Shown here: positions 9,301 through 18,395 of the stretch, piece after piece | How the letters are laid out: each line of letters starts with the position of its first letter | Numbering within the stretch: position 1 is the stretch's first letter | DNA from: Phreatobacter sp. | GTDB taxonomy: Bacteria > Pseudomonadota > Alphaproteobacteria > Rhizobiales > Phreatobacteraceae | Assembly (NCBI GenBank): GCA_019749835.1 | Contig: JAIEPJ010000087.1 | Span: 44,327-108,326, forward strand | Length of the DNA stretch: 64,000 nucleotides | Reading direction: 5' to 3' | Program-made: the position numbers and the translations under genes | Notes under the pieces: generated by a model | What the model saw: the letters and a program-made list of their open reading frames with translations, nothing else | The model's database searches: none | Told to the model about the DNA's origin: nothing

Positions 9301-10298
9301 GCTCCGGGACCTTCGCAGCCTATCGCCCGATCCTCATCGCCATCGCAGCCCTTGCAGCCCTGCCGCTGGCCGTGCCCATGCTCGTCGGCGCCGGCCTCTT
9401 CGCCGGTCCCAACACCTTCTACAACCTGATGATCTTCATCCTGATCATCACGCTGGCGGCGCAGGGCTGGAACATTGCCGGCGGCTATGGCGGCCAGTTC
9501 TCCTTCGGTCACGCCGCCTTCTTCGGCACGGGCGCCTATGCCCAGGCGGTGCTGCAGACCCGCTATGGCGTCAATGCCTGGGCGGCGCTGCCGGTGGCCA
9601 TGGCGCTGGGCGGTCTCGTCGGAGCGGTCATCGGCCTGCTCGCCTTCCGCGCCCGCCTGCGCGGTTCCTATTTCGCCCTGGTCACGCTCGCCTTCGCCGA
9701 GGTCTTCCGCATCCTCGCCAATGCCACCCCGATCACCGGCGGCGCCGCCGGCACGCTGGTGCCGCTGCGCATCGGCTTCGGCCAGATGCAGTTCGACGCT
9801 CCCGCCGCCTTCTTCTACCTCGCGCTCGCCTTCGTCGCCGTCGTGCTCATCCTCAACCGGCTGCTCGAGCGCTCGCGCTTCGGCGCCTGGCTCGTGGCCG
9901 TCAGGGAAAACGAGGACGCCGCCCGCGCTCTCGGCGTCGACACGCTCACGGTCAAGCTCAAGGCGATCACGCTGTCGGCCGCCATCACGGCGGTGGCCGG
10001 CGCGCTCTATACCCAGAAGTTCCTCTATGTCGACGCCAACATCGCCTATGGCGCCTGGATCTCGGTGGAGGCACTGCTGGCGCCCATCGTCGGCGGCATC
10101 GGCACGGTCTTCGGCCCGCTCATCGGCGCCATCGCGCTGATCGGCCTCGGCGAGGCGGCAAAGACCGTCATCCACGCCGCTTTCGGCTCCGCCGTTCCAG
10201 GCGTCGACCTCGTCGTCTACGGCTTGCTGCTGATCGTCGTCATCGCTTTCGCACCGCGCGGCCTCATCGGTCTGCTGCGAACCGGGGGAGGGCGCTGA
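9297..10298 (+). CDS. Branched-chain amino-acid-type ABC permease (LivM family)
   Basis: NLMIFILIITLAAQGWNIAGGYGGQFSFGHAAFFGTGAYAQAVL; 4-nt overlap with the upstream gene. Confidence 0.94.
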   Translation: MSSGTFAAYRPILIAIAALAALPLAVPMLVGAGLFAGPNTFYNLMIFILIITLAAQGWNIAGGYGGQFSFGHAAFFGTGAYAQAVLQTRYGVNAWAALPVAMALGGLVGAVIGLLAFRARLRGSYFALVTLAFAEVFRILANATPITGGAAGTLVPLRIGFGQMQFDAPAAFFYLALAFVAVVLILNRLLERSRFGAWLVAVRENEDAARALGVDTLTVKLKAITLSAAITAVAGALYTQKFLYVDANIAYGAWISVEALLAPIVGGIGTVFGPLIGAIALIGLGEAAKTVIHAAFGSAVPGVDLVVYGLLLIVVIAFAPRGLIGLLRTGGGR

Positions 10299-11038
10299 TG
10301 CTGGAGGTTCAGGGCCTCACCAAGCGCTTCGGCGGCCTCGTCGCGGTCAGCGACGTCAGCCTCACCGTGCCCGAGGGATCGATCACCGGGCTCATCGGCC
10401 CCAATGGCGCCGGCAAGACCACGCTCTTCACGCTGGTCTCCGGTTTCCAGACCCCGAGCACCGGGCGCGTGCTCTTCCGCGGCGACGATATCACCGGCCG
10501 GACGCCGGAGAGCCTCGCGGTCCTCGGCATCGCCCGCACCTTCCAGATCGTCCAGCCCTTTGCCGGCCTGTCGGTGCTGGAGAACGTCGCGGTTGGCGCC
10601 TATCTGCGCTGCCCCCACCGGGCCGAGGCCATGGCCCATGCCGAGGCCGTGGCGGGCAGGGTCGGCCTGACCGATCTCGGCCGCCCGGCCTCCTCACTGA
10701 CGGTGGCCGGCCGCAAGCGGCTCGAACTGGCCCGGGCGCTGGCGACCGGGCCCCGCCTCCTGCTGCTCGACGAGGTGCTGGCCGGCCTCAACCCCTCCGA
10801 GATCCGCGACATCATCCCGGTGATTCGGGCGATCCGGGAGACCGGGGTGACGATCCTGATGATCGAACATGTCATGCAGGCGGTGATGAGCCTGTGCGAA
10901 CATGTCCATGTCCTCGCCAACGGCCGCCTCATCGCCGCCGGCACGCCGGCCGAGGTGGTGGGCAATCCGGCGGTCGTCGAGGCCTATCTCGGTCACGGCG
11001 CGGCGGGGCGCCTGCAGAAGGGGGCGGCCCATGGCTGA
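10298..11038 (+). CDS. Branched-chain amino-acid-type ABC ATPase (LivG family)
   Basis: MLEVQGLTKRFGGLVAVSDVSL...[11 protein letters not shown]...LLLLDEVLAGLNPSE. True start is well inside ORF 8984..11038. Confidence 0.94.
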   Translation: MLEVQGLTKRFGGLVAVSDVSLTVPEGSITGLIGPNGAGKTTLFTLVSGFQTPSTGRVLFRGDDITGRTPESLAVLGIARTFQIVQPFAGLSVLENVAVGAYLRCPHRAEAMAHAEAVAGRVGLTDLGRPASSLTVAGRKRLELARALATGPRLLLLDEVLAGLNPSEIRDIIPVIRAIRETGVTILMIEHVMQAVMSLCEHVHVLANGRLIAAGTPAEVVGNPAVVEAYLGHGAAGRLQKGAAHG

Positions 11039-11744
11039 ACCGATCCTGTCGGTCGAAGGCCTCGTCGCCGGCTATGGCGCGACGGAAATCCTGCGCGGCC
11101 TGTCGATGAGCGTCGCCCCCGGCGAGATCGTCGCCGTTCTCGGCTCCAACGGCGTCGGCAAGACGACGCTGAACATGGTCCTGTCGGGGATCCTGCGCGC
11201 CAGCGCCGGCACCGTCCGCTTCCTGGGCGAGGACATCACGCGCGCGAGCCCGGGCGAGATCGTCGCGCGTGGCCTGATCCACGTGCCGGAGGGTCGCAAG
11301 ATCTTCCCCAACATGACCGTGCGCGAGAACCTCGTGCTCGGCTCCTACCGGCGCGGCAAGGCGGCGCGCGCCGGCAATCTCGAGCGGGTGTTCTCCACCT
11401 TTCCCCGTCTGCGCGAGCGCAGCGGCCAGCTGGCAGGAACCCTTTCGGGCGGCGAGCAGCAGATGCTCGCCATCGGCCGCGGCATGATGGCCGAGCCGAA
11501 GCTCCTGATCCTCGACGAGCCCTCGCTCGGCCTCTCGCCGCTGCTGGTGGAGGAGATGTTCACCCTGGTGCGGCAGATCCATGCCGAGGGGCTCGCTGTC
11601 CTGCTTGTCGAGCAGAACGTCGTCCAGTCGCTGGAGGTTGCGGCCCGCGCCTTCATTCTGGAAAACGGCATCTTCGCGCTGTCGGGGACGGCGGCGGACC
11701 TCGCCGCCAGCGACGACCTGCGCCGCGCCTATCTGGGCCTGTAA
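11031..11744 (+). CDS. Branched-chain amino-acid-type ABC ATPase (LivF family)
   Basis: MAEPILSVEGLVAGYGATEILRGLSMSV...GSNGVGKTTLN...LSGGEQQMLAIGRGMMAEPKLLILDEPSLGL. Confidence 0.94.
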   Translation: MAEPILSVEGLVAGYGATEILRGLSMSVAPGEIVAVLGSNGVGKTTLNMVLSGILRASAGTVRFLGEDITRASPGEIVARGLIHVPEGRKIFPNMTVRENLVLGSYRRGKAARAGNLERVFSTFPRLRERSGQLAGTLSGGEQQMLAIGRGMMAEPKLLILDEPSLGLSPLLVEEMFTLVRQIHAEGLAVLLVEQNVVQSLEVAARAFILENGIFALSGTAADLAASDDLRRAYLGL

Positions 11745-11805
11745 CGATGGCCCGACCCTTTCCTTCCAAGCCTTTCATGACCAAGCGCCTTGCCGGAGAC
11801 TGCCG

Positions 11806-12690
11806 ATGACCAGCCCTGCCCAGATCCTGCGCGCCCGGCTCGACCGGCGCCCCGTGCTGGTCGCGCCCGGTGTCGTCGATCCGCTCACCGCCCAGATCGC
11901 CGTCGATGCCGGCTTCGAGGCGCTCTATCTGACCGGCGCCGGCATCGCCTACACCCAGCTCGGCATGCCCGATATCGGCCTCACCACCATGACCGAGGTG
12001 AGCAACGTCATTGCCCGCATCGCCGACAAGGTGAACGTGCCGCTGATCGTCGACGGCGACACCGGCTTCGGCAATGCCATCTCGGTCCAGCGCACCGTGC
12101 GCGTCTTCGAACGGGCCGGGGCGTCGGCCATCCAGATCGAGGACCAGACCTTCCCCAAGCGCTGCGGCCATCTGCGCGGCAAGGACGTGATGCCGACGGA
12201 CGACATGGTCGGCAAGATCAAGGCGGCGGTGGACGCCCGCGCCAATGGCATGCTCGTCATCGGCCGTACCGATGCCGGCGCCGTCGAGGGCTTCGAGCGG
12301 GCCTTCGAACGGGCCGAGCGCTATGCCGAGGCGGGGGCCGACATCATTTTCGTCGAGGCGCCGCGCACCCGCGAGGAGCTCTCTGCTGTCCCGACGCGGC
12401 TCGGCCATATGCGCCCCCTGATGGCCAATATGGTCGAGGGCGGCCGAACGCCGATGACGCCGGTCAGGGACCTGGAGGCCATGGGCTACAGTCTCGTGGT
12501 CTTTTCGGCCGGCGTGGTCCGGGCCATGGCGAAGACCGCCCGCCGGTTCTACGACACGCTCCGCGCCGACGGCACCTCCGATGCGGTGCGCGATGAGATG
12601 TATTCCTTCGACGAGCTCGCCGACATGGTCGGCACCACCGCGCTTCTGGAGGCGGGCAAGCGCTATGACCCGGCCGGGGGCGGGGCATGA
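11806..12690 (+). CDS. PEP mutase/isocitrate lyase superfamily C-C lyase (2-methylisocitrate/dimethylmalate lyase-like)
   Basis: LVAPGVVDPLTAQIAVDAGFEALYLTGAGIAYTQLGMPDIGL...VDGDTGFGNAISVQRTVRVFERAGASAIQIEDQTFPKRCGHLRGKDV. Confidence 0.92.
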   Translation: MTSPAQILRARLDRRPVLVAPGVVDPLTAQIAVDAGFEALYLTGAGIAYTQLGMPDIGLTTMTEVSNVIARIADKVNVPLIVDGDTGFGNAISVQRTVRVFERAGASAIQIEDQTFPKRCGHLRGKDVMPTDDMVGKIKAAVDARANGMLVIGRTDAGAVEGFERAFERAERYAEAGADIIFVEAPRTREELSAVPTRLGHMRPLMANMVEGGRTPMTPVRDLEAMGYSLVVFSAGVVRAMAKTARRFYDTLRADGTSDAVRDEMYSFDELADMVGTTALLEAGKRYDPAGGGA

Positions 12691-14339
12691 CGCTCGATCC
12701 CGTCACGCTCGCGGTCCTCAAGGGGCGGCTGGAGCAGATCGCCGACGAGATGGACGCGACGCTCTACCGCTCCGCCTTCAACCCGATCATCGCCGAGGCG
12801 CGCGACGCCTGCCATGGCCTCTACCACCGCGAGACCGGCGACACGCTGGTCCAGGGCACCAAGGGCCTGCCGATCTTCGTTGGCGCCATGGCCTTTGCGG
12901 TGAAGGCGGTGATCGACAAGGTGAAGGCGCAGGGCGGGCTTTCCCCGGGCGACACCTTCATCTTCAACGACCCCTATGCCGGCGGCACCCATCTCAACGA
13001 TTTCCGGCTTGTACGTCCGGTCTTCCGTGACGGGGCGCTGTTCTGTTGGCTCGCCTCGGCCGGTCACTGGCTGGACATCGGCGGCAACGTGCCCGGCGGC
13101 TACAATCCGGTGGCGACCGAGAGCTTCCAGGAAGGCGTGCTGATCCCGGTGGTGAAGCTCGTTTCGGCCGGCGAAACCCGGCAGGACATCCTGGACATCC
13201 TCACTGCCAATTCCCGCCTGCCGAATTCGAACTGGGGCGACCTCAACGGTCAGCTCAACGCGCTCGATCTCGGCGAGATCAGGCTCAACGCCCTGCTCGA
13301 CCAGTATGGCGCCGCCACGATCGACCAGGCCTTCGTTGCCTTTTCCAGCCGCGCCGAGGCCCTCATGCGAGAGGCTGTGTCGGCCCTTCCCGACGGCACC
13401 TATGCCTTTGAGGACTACCTCGACAATGACGGTATCGTCGACGCGCGGCTGACGGTGGCGCTCGACCTCACCATCGCCGGCGAGACCATGGTGCTCGACT
13501 TCTCCCGCTCCTCGCCACCCTGCGCTGGCCCGATCAACATCTCCGTGCCGACGACGATCGCCGCCTGCTATGTCGCCCTCAAACATGTCTTTACGGACGT
13601 GCCGGCCAATGCGGGCTGCCTCAAGCCCATCACCTTCGTCGTACCGGGCACGACCCTGCTTGGCGCCGGGGCGCCCAAGCCGATGGCCGGCTATACCGAG
13701 ACGATCCTCCGCCTGATCGGCGTCGTCTTCGGCGCCCTGGCGAAGGCGGTGCCCGATCGCGCCACCGCCGGCCCCTTCGGCACGATCAACGCCCTCTCCA
13801 TGGCCGGCCATCGCGCTGACGGCAGCCGCTGGGTGATGTTCAACTTCTTCGGCGGCGGTCTCGGCGGGAATCCCGAGAGCGACGGGCTCAACCACGCCAA
13901 CAACCCGATCTCGACCGCCACCATGCCGCCGGTGGAGATCCTTGAGGCCGCCTATCCCATCCTGTTCACGCAATGGGCGCTGCGGCCCGATTCTGCTGGC
14001 TTGGGCGCCCATCGCGGCGGCCTCGGTGCCATCTACGAGATCGAGGTGCTGGACCCGCGCGGGGCCGACGTCTTCCTGCTCGGCGAGCGCGGCCGCTTCG
14101 CGCCCTTCGGTGTCAATGGCGGCGGGGAGGGGGCTCTCAACCGGTTCACCTGGACCAATGGCGGCCTCACCGGCACCCCGCCCATGGCCTCCAAGGTCAC
14201 CGGGGTGAAGCTCGGCCAGGGCGGCCGTGTCAGGTTGGAGACGCCGGGCGGCGGCGGCTTCGGCGATCCCGCCGGGCGCGATCCGGCGGCGACCGCGCGC
14301 GATCATCGGCTCGGCTATGTGACCGGAGCGAAGGCATGA
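12687..14339 (+). CDS. Hydantoinase B/oxoprolinase family protein (HyuB-like)
   Basis: DPVTLAVLKGRLEQIADEMDATLYRSAFNPIIAEARDACHGLYHRETGDTLVQGTKGLP; C-terminal GGGGFGDPAGRDP. Confidence 0.94.
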   Translation: MTLDPVTLAVLKGRLEQIADEMDATLYRSAFNPIIAEARDACHGLYHRETGDTLVQGTKGLPIFVGAMAFAVKAVIDKVKAQGGLSPGDTFIFNDPYAGGTHLNDFRLVRPVFRDGALFCWLASAGHWLDIGGNVPGGYNPVATESFQEGVLIPVVKLVSAGETRQDILDILTANSRLPNSNWGDLNGQLNALDLGEIRLNALLDQYGAATIDQAFVAFSSRAEALMREAVSALPDGTYAFEDYLDNDGIVDARLTVALDLTIAGETMVLDFSRSSPPCAGPINISVPTTIAACYVALKHVFTDVPANAGCLKPITFVVPGTTLLGAGAPKPMAGYTETILRLIGVVFGALAKAVPDRATAGPFGTINALSMAGHRADGSRWVMFNFFGGGLGGNPESDGLNHANNPISTATMPPVEILEAAYPILFTQWALRPDSAGLGAHRGGLGAIYEIEVLDPRGADVFLLGERGRFAPFGVNGGGEGALNRFTWTNGGLTGTPPMASKVTGVKLGQGGRVRLETPGGGGFGDPAGRDPAATARDHRLGYVTGAKA

Positions 14340-16381
14340 CCACCCTCGTCGGCGTCGATGTCGGTGGCACCTTCACCGATCTGTTCTTCCTGGACGAGGC
14401 GACGGGCACGTTCCGCACCGCCAAGGTCCCGTCCAACCGCGGTGACGAGGCCGTCGGCTTCCTCGAGGGGCTGAAGACCTTCGGCGCATTGTCCGACCTC
14501 GGATCCATCGTCCATGGCACGACGGTGGGCACCAACGCCCTTCTGGAGCGCAAGGGCGCGCGCATTGGCGTCATCACCACGGCCGGCTTCCGGGATGTTC
14601 TCGAAATGCGCCGCCGCGACCGCCGCAACACCTGGGGTCTGTGGGGCGACTTCACCCCCATTGCTGACCGGGACCTGCGCGTCGAGGTCATCGAGCGGAC
14701 GCTCGCCGACGGCACCGTGCGCCAGGCAGTGGACCCGGCGGAGGTCGCCGCCGCGGCGCGGGCCCTGGTCGCCGCGGGCGCGACGGCACTCGCCGTCGTC
14801 TTCGTCAACGCCTATGCCAATCCCGCCAATGAGAGGGCCGCGGCCGCGGCCGCCCGCGCCGTCTGGCCGAACGAGCATGTGTCGGTCTCCTCCGAGATCC
14901 TGCCGGAGATCCGCGAGTTCGAGCGCGCCTCGACCACCGCCCTCAACGCCTATCTTCAGCCCGTTGTCGGCTCCTATCTCGCGAAGCTGGAAGCGGCACT
15001 CGCGGGCGAGGCCTTTGCCGGCGCCTTCCACATCGTCCAGTCCAACGGTGGCGTCATGTCGACGGCGACCGCCCGACGCCTGCCGGTGCGCACCGCTCTG
15101 TCCGGCCCTGCCGCCGGCGTCATCGCCGCGGCGGCCATCGCCACCGCTGCCGGCTATCCCGACATCATCACCGGCGATCTCGGCGGCACATCGTTCGACG
15201 TGTCGCTGATCGCCGGCGGCGAGGCCGCGCTGGCCGCCCAGACCACCATCGATTTCGGCCTCGTCATCCGCTCGCCGATGATCGAGATCACCACGATCGG
15301 GGCAGGGGGCGGTTCCATCGCCCGTGTCGACCGCGGCGGCTTTCTCGAGGTCGGGCCCGAAAGCGCGGGCTCGCGTCCCGGCCCCGTGGCCTATGGCCAG
15401 GGCAACGACCGCCCGACGCTGACCGATGCCAATATCGTCCTAGGACGGATCAATGCCGACCGTCCCATTGGCGGCAAGCTCCAGCGGCTCGACGTCGAGG
15501 CGGCGCGGCGGGCGCTCGCCCGCCATGTCGGCGAACCGCTCGGCCTCACGCCGGAAGAGGCGGCCGAGGCGGTCGTGCGCATCGCCGATGCGCGTATGGC
15601 CGGCGCCATCCGCCTCGTCTCGGTGGAGCGCGGCCACGATCCCGGGACTTTCGCCTTCGTGCCCTTCGGCGGCGGCGGCGCCCTGCATGCCGGCGCGCTG
15701 ATCGCCGATATCGGCCTCAGGGCGGCGCTGGTGCCGCGCTTTCCCGGTGTCACCTCGGCCATGGGCTGCGTCATGGCCGATATCCGCCACGACCAGGTGC
15801 AGACGCTGAACCTCGTCCTCGGTAGCCTCGACGCGGGAGCCCTCGACCGCCGCATGGCGGAGGAAGGCGCCGCTGCCCACGCCGTCGTCGCCGGCGCCGG
15901 ACTCACCGTCGGGCGGATCGACGTCACCTACGAACTGGACATGCACTATCTCGGGCAAACCCATACCGTCGCCGTGCCGCTGCCGGTGACGTTGACCGAG
16001 GGCCGCACCGGCATCACCGCGGCCATTGTCGCTCAGGCCTTCGAGGCGGCCTATTCGCGGGCCTTTTCCCGCCTGCTGCCGGGCCTCGGCATCCGCATCG
16101 TCAACCTGCGCACCACTGCCATTGGCCGCCGTCCGGCCATCGACCTCGCCGCGCTGGCGCCGGACGCCTCCGCCTCTCTGGCCAAGGCGCGAACCGGCAG
16201 CCGCTCCGTCTGGTTTGGCGGCTGGCGCGAGACGGCGGTCTTCTCCCGCCTCGACCTTCCGGTCGAGGCCGTGGTCGAGGGTCCGGCCGTGCTCGAACAG
16301 CCCGATGCCACGATCCTCGTGCCGCCCGGCCAGCGGGCGCGCGTCGACCGCTTCGGCAACCTCGTGCTGGAATGCGCCTGA
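14336..16381 (+). CDS. Hydantoinase A/oxoprolinase family protein (HyuA-like)
   Basis: MTTLVGVDVGGTFTDLFFLDEATGTFRTAKVPS...VHGTTVGTNALLERKGARIGVITTAGFRDVLEMRRRDR. 4-nt overlap with hyuB. Confidence 0.95.
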   Translation: MTTLVGVDVGGTFTDLFFLDEATGTFRTAKVPSNRGDEAVGFLEGLKTFGALSDLGSIVHGTTVGTNALLERKGARIGVITTAGFRDVLEMRRRDRRNTWGLWGDFTPIADRDLRVEVIERTLADGTVRQAVDPAEVAAAARALVAAGATALAVVFVNAYANPANERAAAAAARAVWPNEHVSVSSEILPEIREFERASTTALNAYLQPVVGSYLAKLEAALAGEAFAGAFHIVQSNGGVMSTATARRLPVRTALSGPAAGVIAAAAIATAAGYPDIITGDLGGTSFDVSLIAGGEAALAAQTTIDFGLVIRSPMIEITTIGAGGGSIARVDRGGFLEVGPESAGSRPGPVAYGQGNDRPTLTDANIVLGRINADRPIGGKLQRLDVEAARRALARHVGEPLGLTPEEAAEAVVRIADARMAGAIRLVSVERGHDPGTFAFVPFGGGGALHAGALIADIGLRAALVPRFPGVTSAMGCVMADIRHDQVQTLNLVLGSLDAGALDRRMAEEGAAAHAVVAGAGLTVGRIDVTYELDMHYLGQTHTVAVPLPVTLTEGRTGITAAIVAQAFEAAYSRAFSRLLPGLGIRIVNLRTTAIGRRPAIDLAALAPDASASLAKARTGSRSVWFGGWRETAVFSRLDLPVEAVVEGPAVLEQPDATILVPPGQRARVDRFGNLVLECA

Positions 16382-16977
16382 TGGATATCGCCCGAACCGC
16401 GCTGCTCGTCTGCGACCTGCAGAACGACTTCCTCCACCCCGACGGCGCCTATGGCCGGGCGCGGCAGTCCGCGCCCGAGATCGCCGCGCTCCCCGCGCGC
16501 CTGAAGCCGCTGGCGGATCTGATCCGCGCCAGGGGAGGCTGGATCGTCTCCACCCATTTCACCCTCGTTCCGGGCAAGGGCGGCGAGCCCTTCATCTCCG
16601 ACCACCTGAAGCAACTCCGTCCCTTCCTCGGGAAGGGTGATTTCGTGCCCGGTTCGTGGGGCCACGACACGGTCGACGCCCTGCAGCCCGTCGATATCAA
16701 GGTGGAGAAGGTCGCCTATTCCGCCTTCTACATGTCGCGTCTCGAATGGGTGCTGAAGAAGGCGGGCATCGAGACGCTGCTCGCCTGCGGCATCGTCACC
16801 AATGGTGGAGTCGCCTCGACCGTCCGCGACGCCCATGTCCGCGACTTCCACGTGACCGTCATCGCCGATGGCTGCGCTGCCTTCTCGCCGCAGGTCCATG
16901 ACGAGGCCATTGCCGGGCTGAAGCCGGTGGCGCGGATCGCCATGGTCGCTGACCTGATGGCGGAGATCGGCGGGTGA
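16381..16977 (+). CDS. Isochorismatase-family cysteine hydrolase (amidase-type)
   Basis: TALLVCDLQNDFLHPDGAYG...STHFTLVPGKGG...KVAYSAFYMSRLEWVLKKAGIETLLACGIVTNGGVASTVRDAHVRDFHVTVIADGCAAF. Confidence 0.93.
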   Translation: MDIARTALLVCDLQNDFLHPDGAYGRARQSAPEIAALPARLKPLADLIRARGGWIVSTHFTLVPGKGGEPFISDHLKQLRPFLGKGDFVPGSWGHDTVDALQPVDIKVEKVAYSAFYMSRLEWVLKKAGIETLLACGIVTNGGVASTVRDAHVRDFHVTVIADGCAAFSPQVHDEAIAGLKPVARIAMVADLMAEIGG

Positions 16978-16984
16978 GGACCCC

Positions 16985-18388
16985 ATGTCCCGCATTCTGA
17001 CCGACGATCTCCCCTTCGATCTGACCGTGCCGGTCGCCATCGTCGGCGGCGGGGCGGCCGGGCTCTGCGCGGCGCTGGCCGCCCGGGAGGCTGGCATCGA
17101 TCCGGTGGTCTTCGAACGCGATGCGCTGCCCCAGGGCTCGACGGCCCTCTCGGCGGGCCTCATCCCCGCAGCCGGCACCGCGGCGCAGCGTGCTGCCGGC
17201 ATCGTCGATAGCGTCGAGGCCTTTGCCCGCGACATCCAGGCCAAGGCCCATGGCGCGGCCGACCCGGTCGTGCTGAAGGTGGTGACGGAGGGCGCCGGCC
17301 TGGCCATCGACTGGCTCACCGAGCGCCATGGCCTCGCCTTCACCGTCGTCGCCGACTTTTCCTATCCCGGCCATTCCGCCCGGCGCATGCACGGCCTGGC
17401 CTCGCGCGCCGGGGGCGAGCTCATCGACCGGCTGCGCGCCGCCGCCGAATTCGCCGGTATCGACATCGTCACCGGGGCGCGTGTCGACGCCCTCGTCGCG
17501 ACGCCGGAAGGGCGTGTCCGCGGCCTGGTGGTGGCGCGCCCCGACGGGTCGGAGGAACGCATCGGCTGCGACGCCCTCGTCCTCGCCTGCAACGGTTACG
17601 GCGGCAACAAGGACCTCGTCGCAGAGCACATCCCGGCGCTCAAGGACGCGCTCTATTTCGGCCATCCCGGCAACCAGGGCGACGCGGTGATCTGGGGGCA
17701 GGAACTGGGCGCTGCGCTGCGTCACATGAGCGGGCATCAGGGCCATGGGTCCGTCGCGCATCCCCACGGCATCCTCGTCTCCTGGGCGGTGATCATGGAG
17801 GGCGGGTGCCAGATCAACGCGGCGGGAGAGCGCTTCTGGAACGAGGCTTCCGGCTATTCCGAGGCTGCGCTTGCCGTGCTCGGTCAGCCCGGCGGCATCG
17901 CCTGGGACCTGTTCGACGCCCGCATCGCCGGCATCGCCCGCCAGTTCGAGGACTTCCGCCGGGCCGAGGCGGCGGGCGCCGTTCTTCACGCGGAATCGAT
18001 GGATGAACTGGCGGCGCGCCTCAGCATTCCGCCCCAAGTGATTCGCGCGACTCTCGAATCCATCGCCGATCTCAAGCAGTGTCGAGGCACTGACGGCTTC
18101 GGCCGCGACTGGTCGGGCGTTCCCGACCTCGCGCCGCCCTACTGCGCCGTGAAGGTCACCGGCGCGCTGTTCCACACCCAGGGCGGCCTCGCCGTGGACG
18201 GTGCCGCGCGGGTGCTGCGGAAGGGTGGCACGCCGCTCCCCAATCTTTTCGCGGCAGGGGGCGCCGCGGTGGGGGTGTCGGGACCGGACGCCTCCGGCTA
18301 TCTTTCCGGCAACGGGCTCCTGACGGCCGTGGTGCTGGGACGCATCGCCGGCCGTGAGGCGGCCCATCTCATCAGCGCCGAACCCTGA
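16985..18388 (+). CDS. FAD-dependent oxidoreductase, fumarate reductase/succinate dehydrogenase flavoprotein family
   Basis: VPVAIVGGGAAGLCAALAAREAGIDPVVFERDALPQGSTALSAGLIPAAGT ... LPNLFAAGGAAVGVSGPDASGYLSGNGLL. Confidence 0.9.
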   Translation: MSRILTDDLPFDLTVPVAIVGGGAAGLCAALAAREAGIDPVVFERDALPQGSTALSAGLIPAAGTAAQRAAGIVDSVEAFARDIQAKAHGAADPVVLKVVTEGAGLAIDWLTERHGLAFTVVADFSYPGHSARRMHGLASRAGGELIDRLRAAAEFAGIDIVTGARVDALVATPEGRVRGLVVARPDGSEERIGCDALVLACNGYGGNKDLVAEHIPALKDALYFGHPGNQGDAVIWGQELGAALRHMSGHQGHGSVAHPHGILVSWAVIMEGGCQINAAGERFWNEASGYSEAALAVLGQPGGIAWDLFDARIAGIARQFEDFRRAEAAGAVLHAESMDELAARLSIPPQVIRATLESIADLKQCRGTDGFGRDWSGVPDLAPPYCAVKVTGALFHTQGGLAVDGAARVLRKGGTPLPNLFAAGGAAVGVSGPDASGYLSGNGLLTAVVLGRIAGREAAHLISAEP

Positions 18389-18395
18389 GAGCCCC

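Noticed and set aside
8984-10297. N-terminal extension of the ORF containing livG
   Set aside because: Extension is out-of-frame reading of livH/livM; LivG starts cleanly at 10298.
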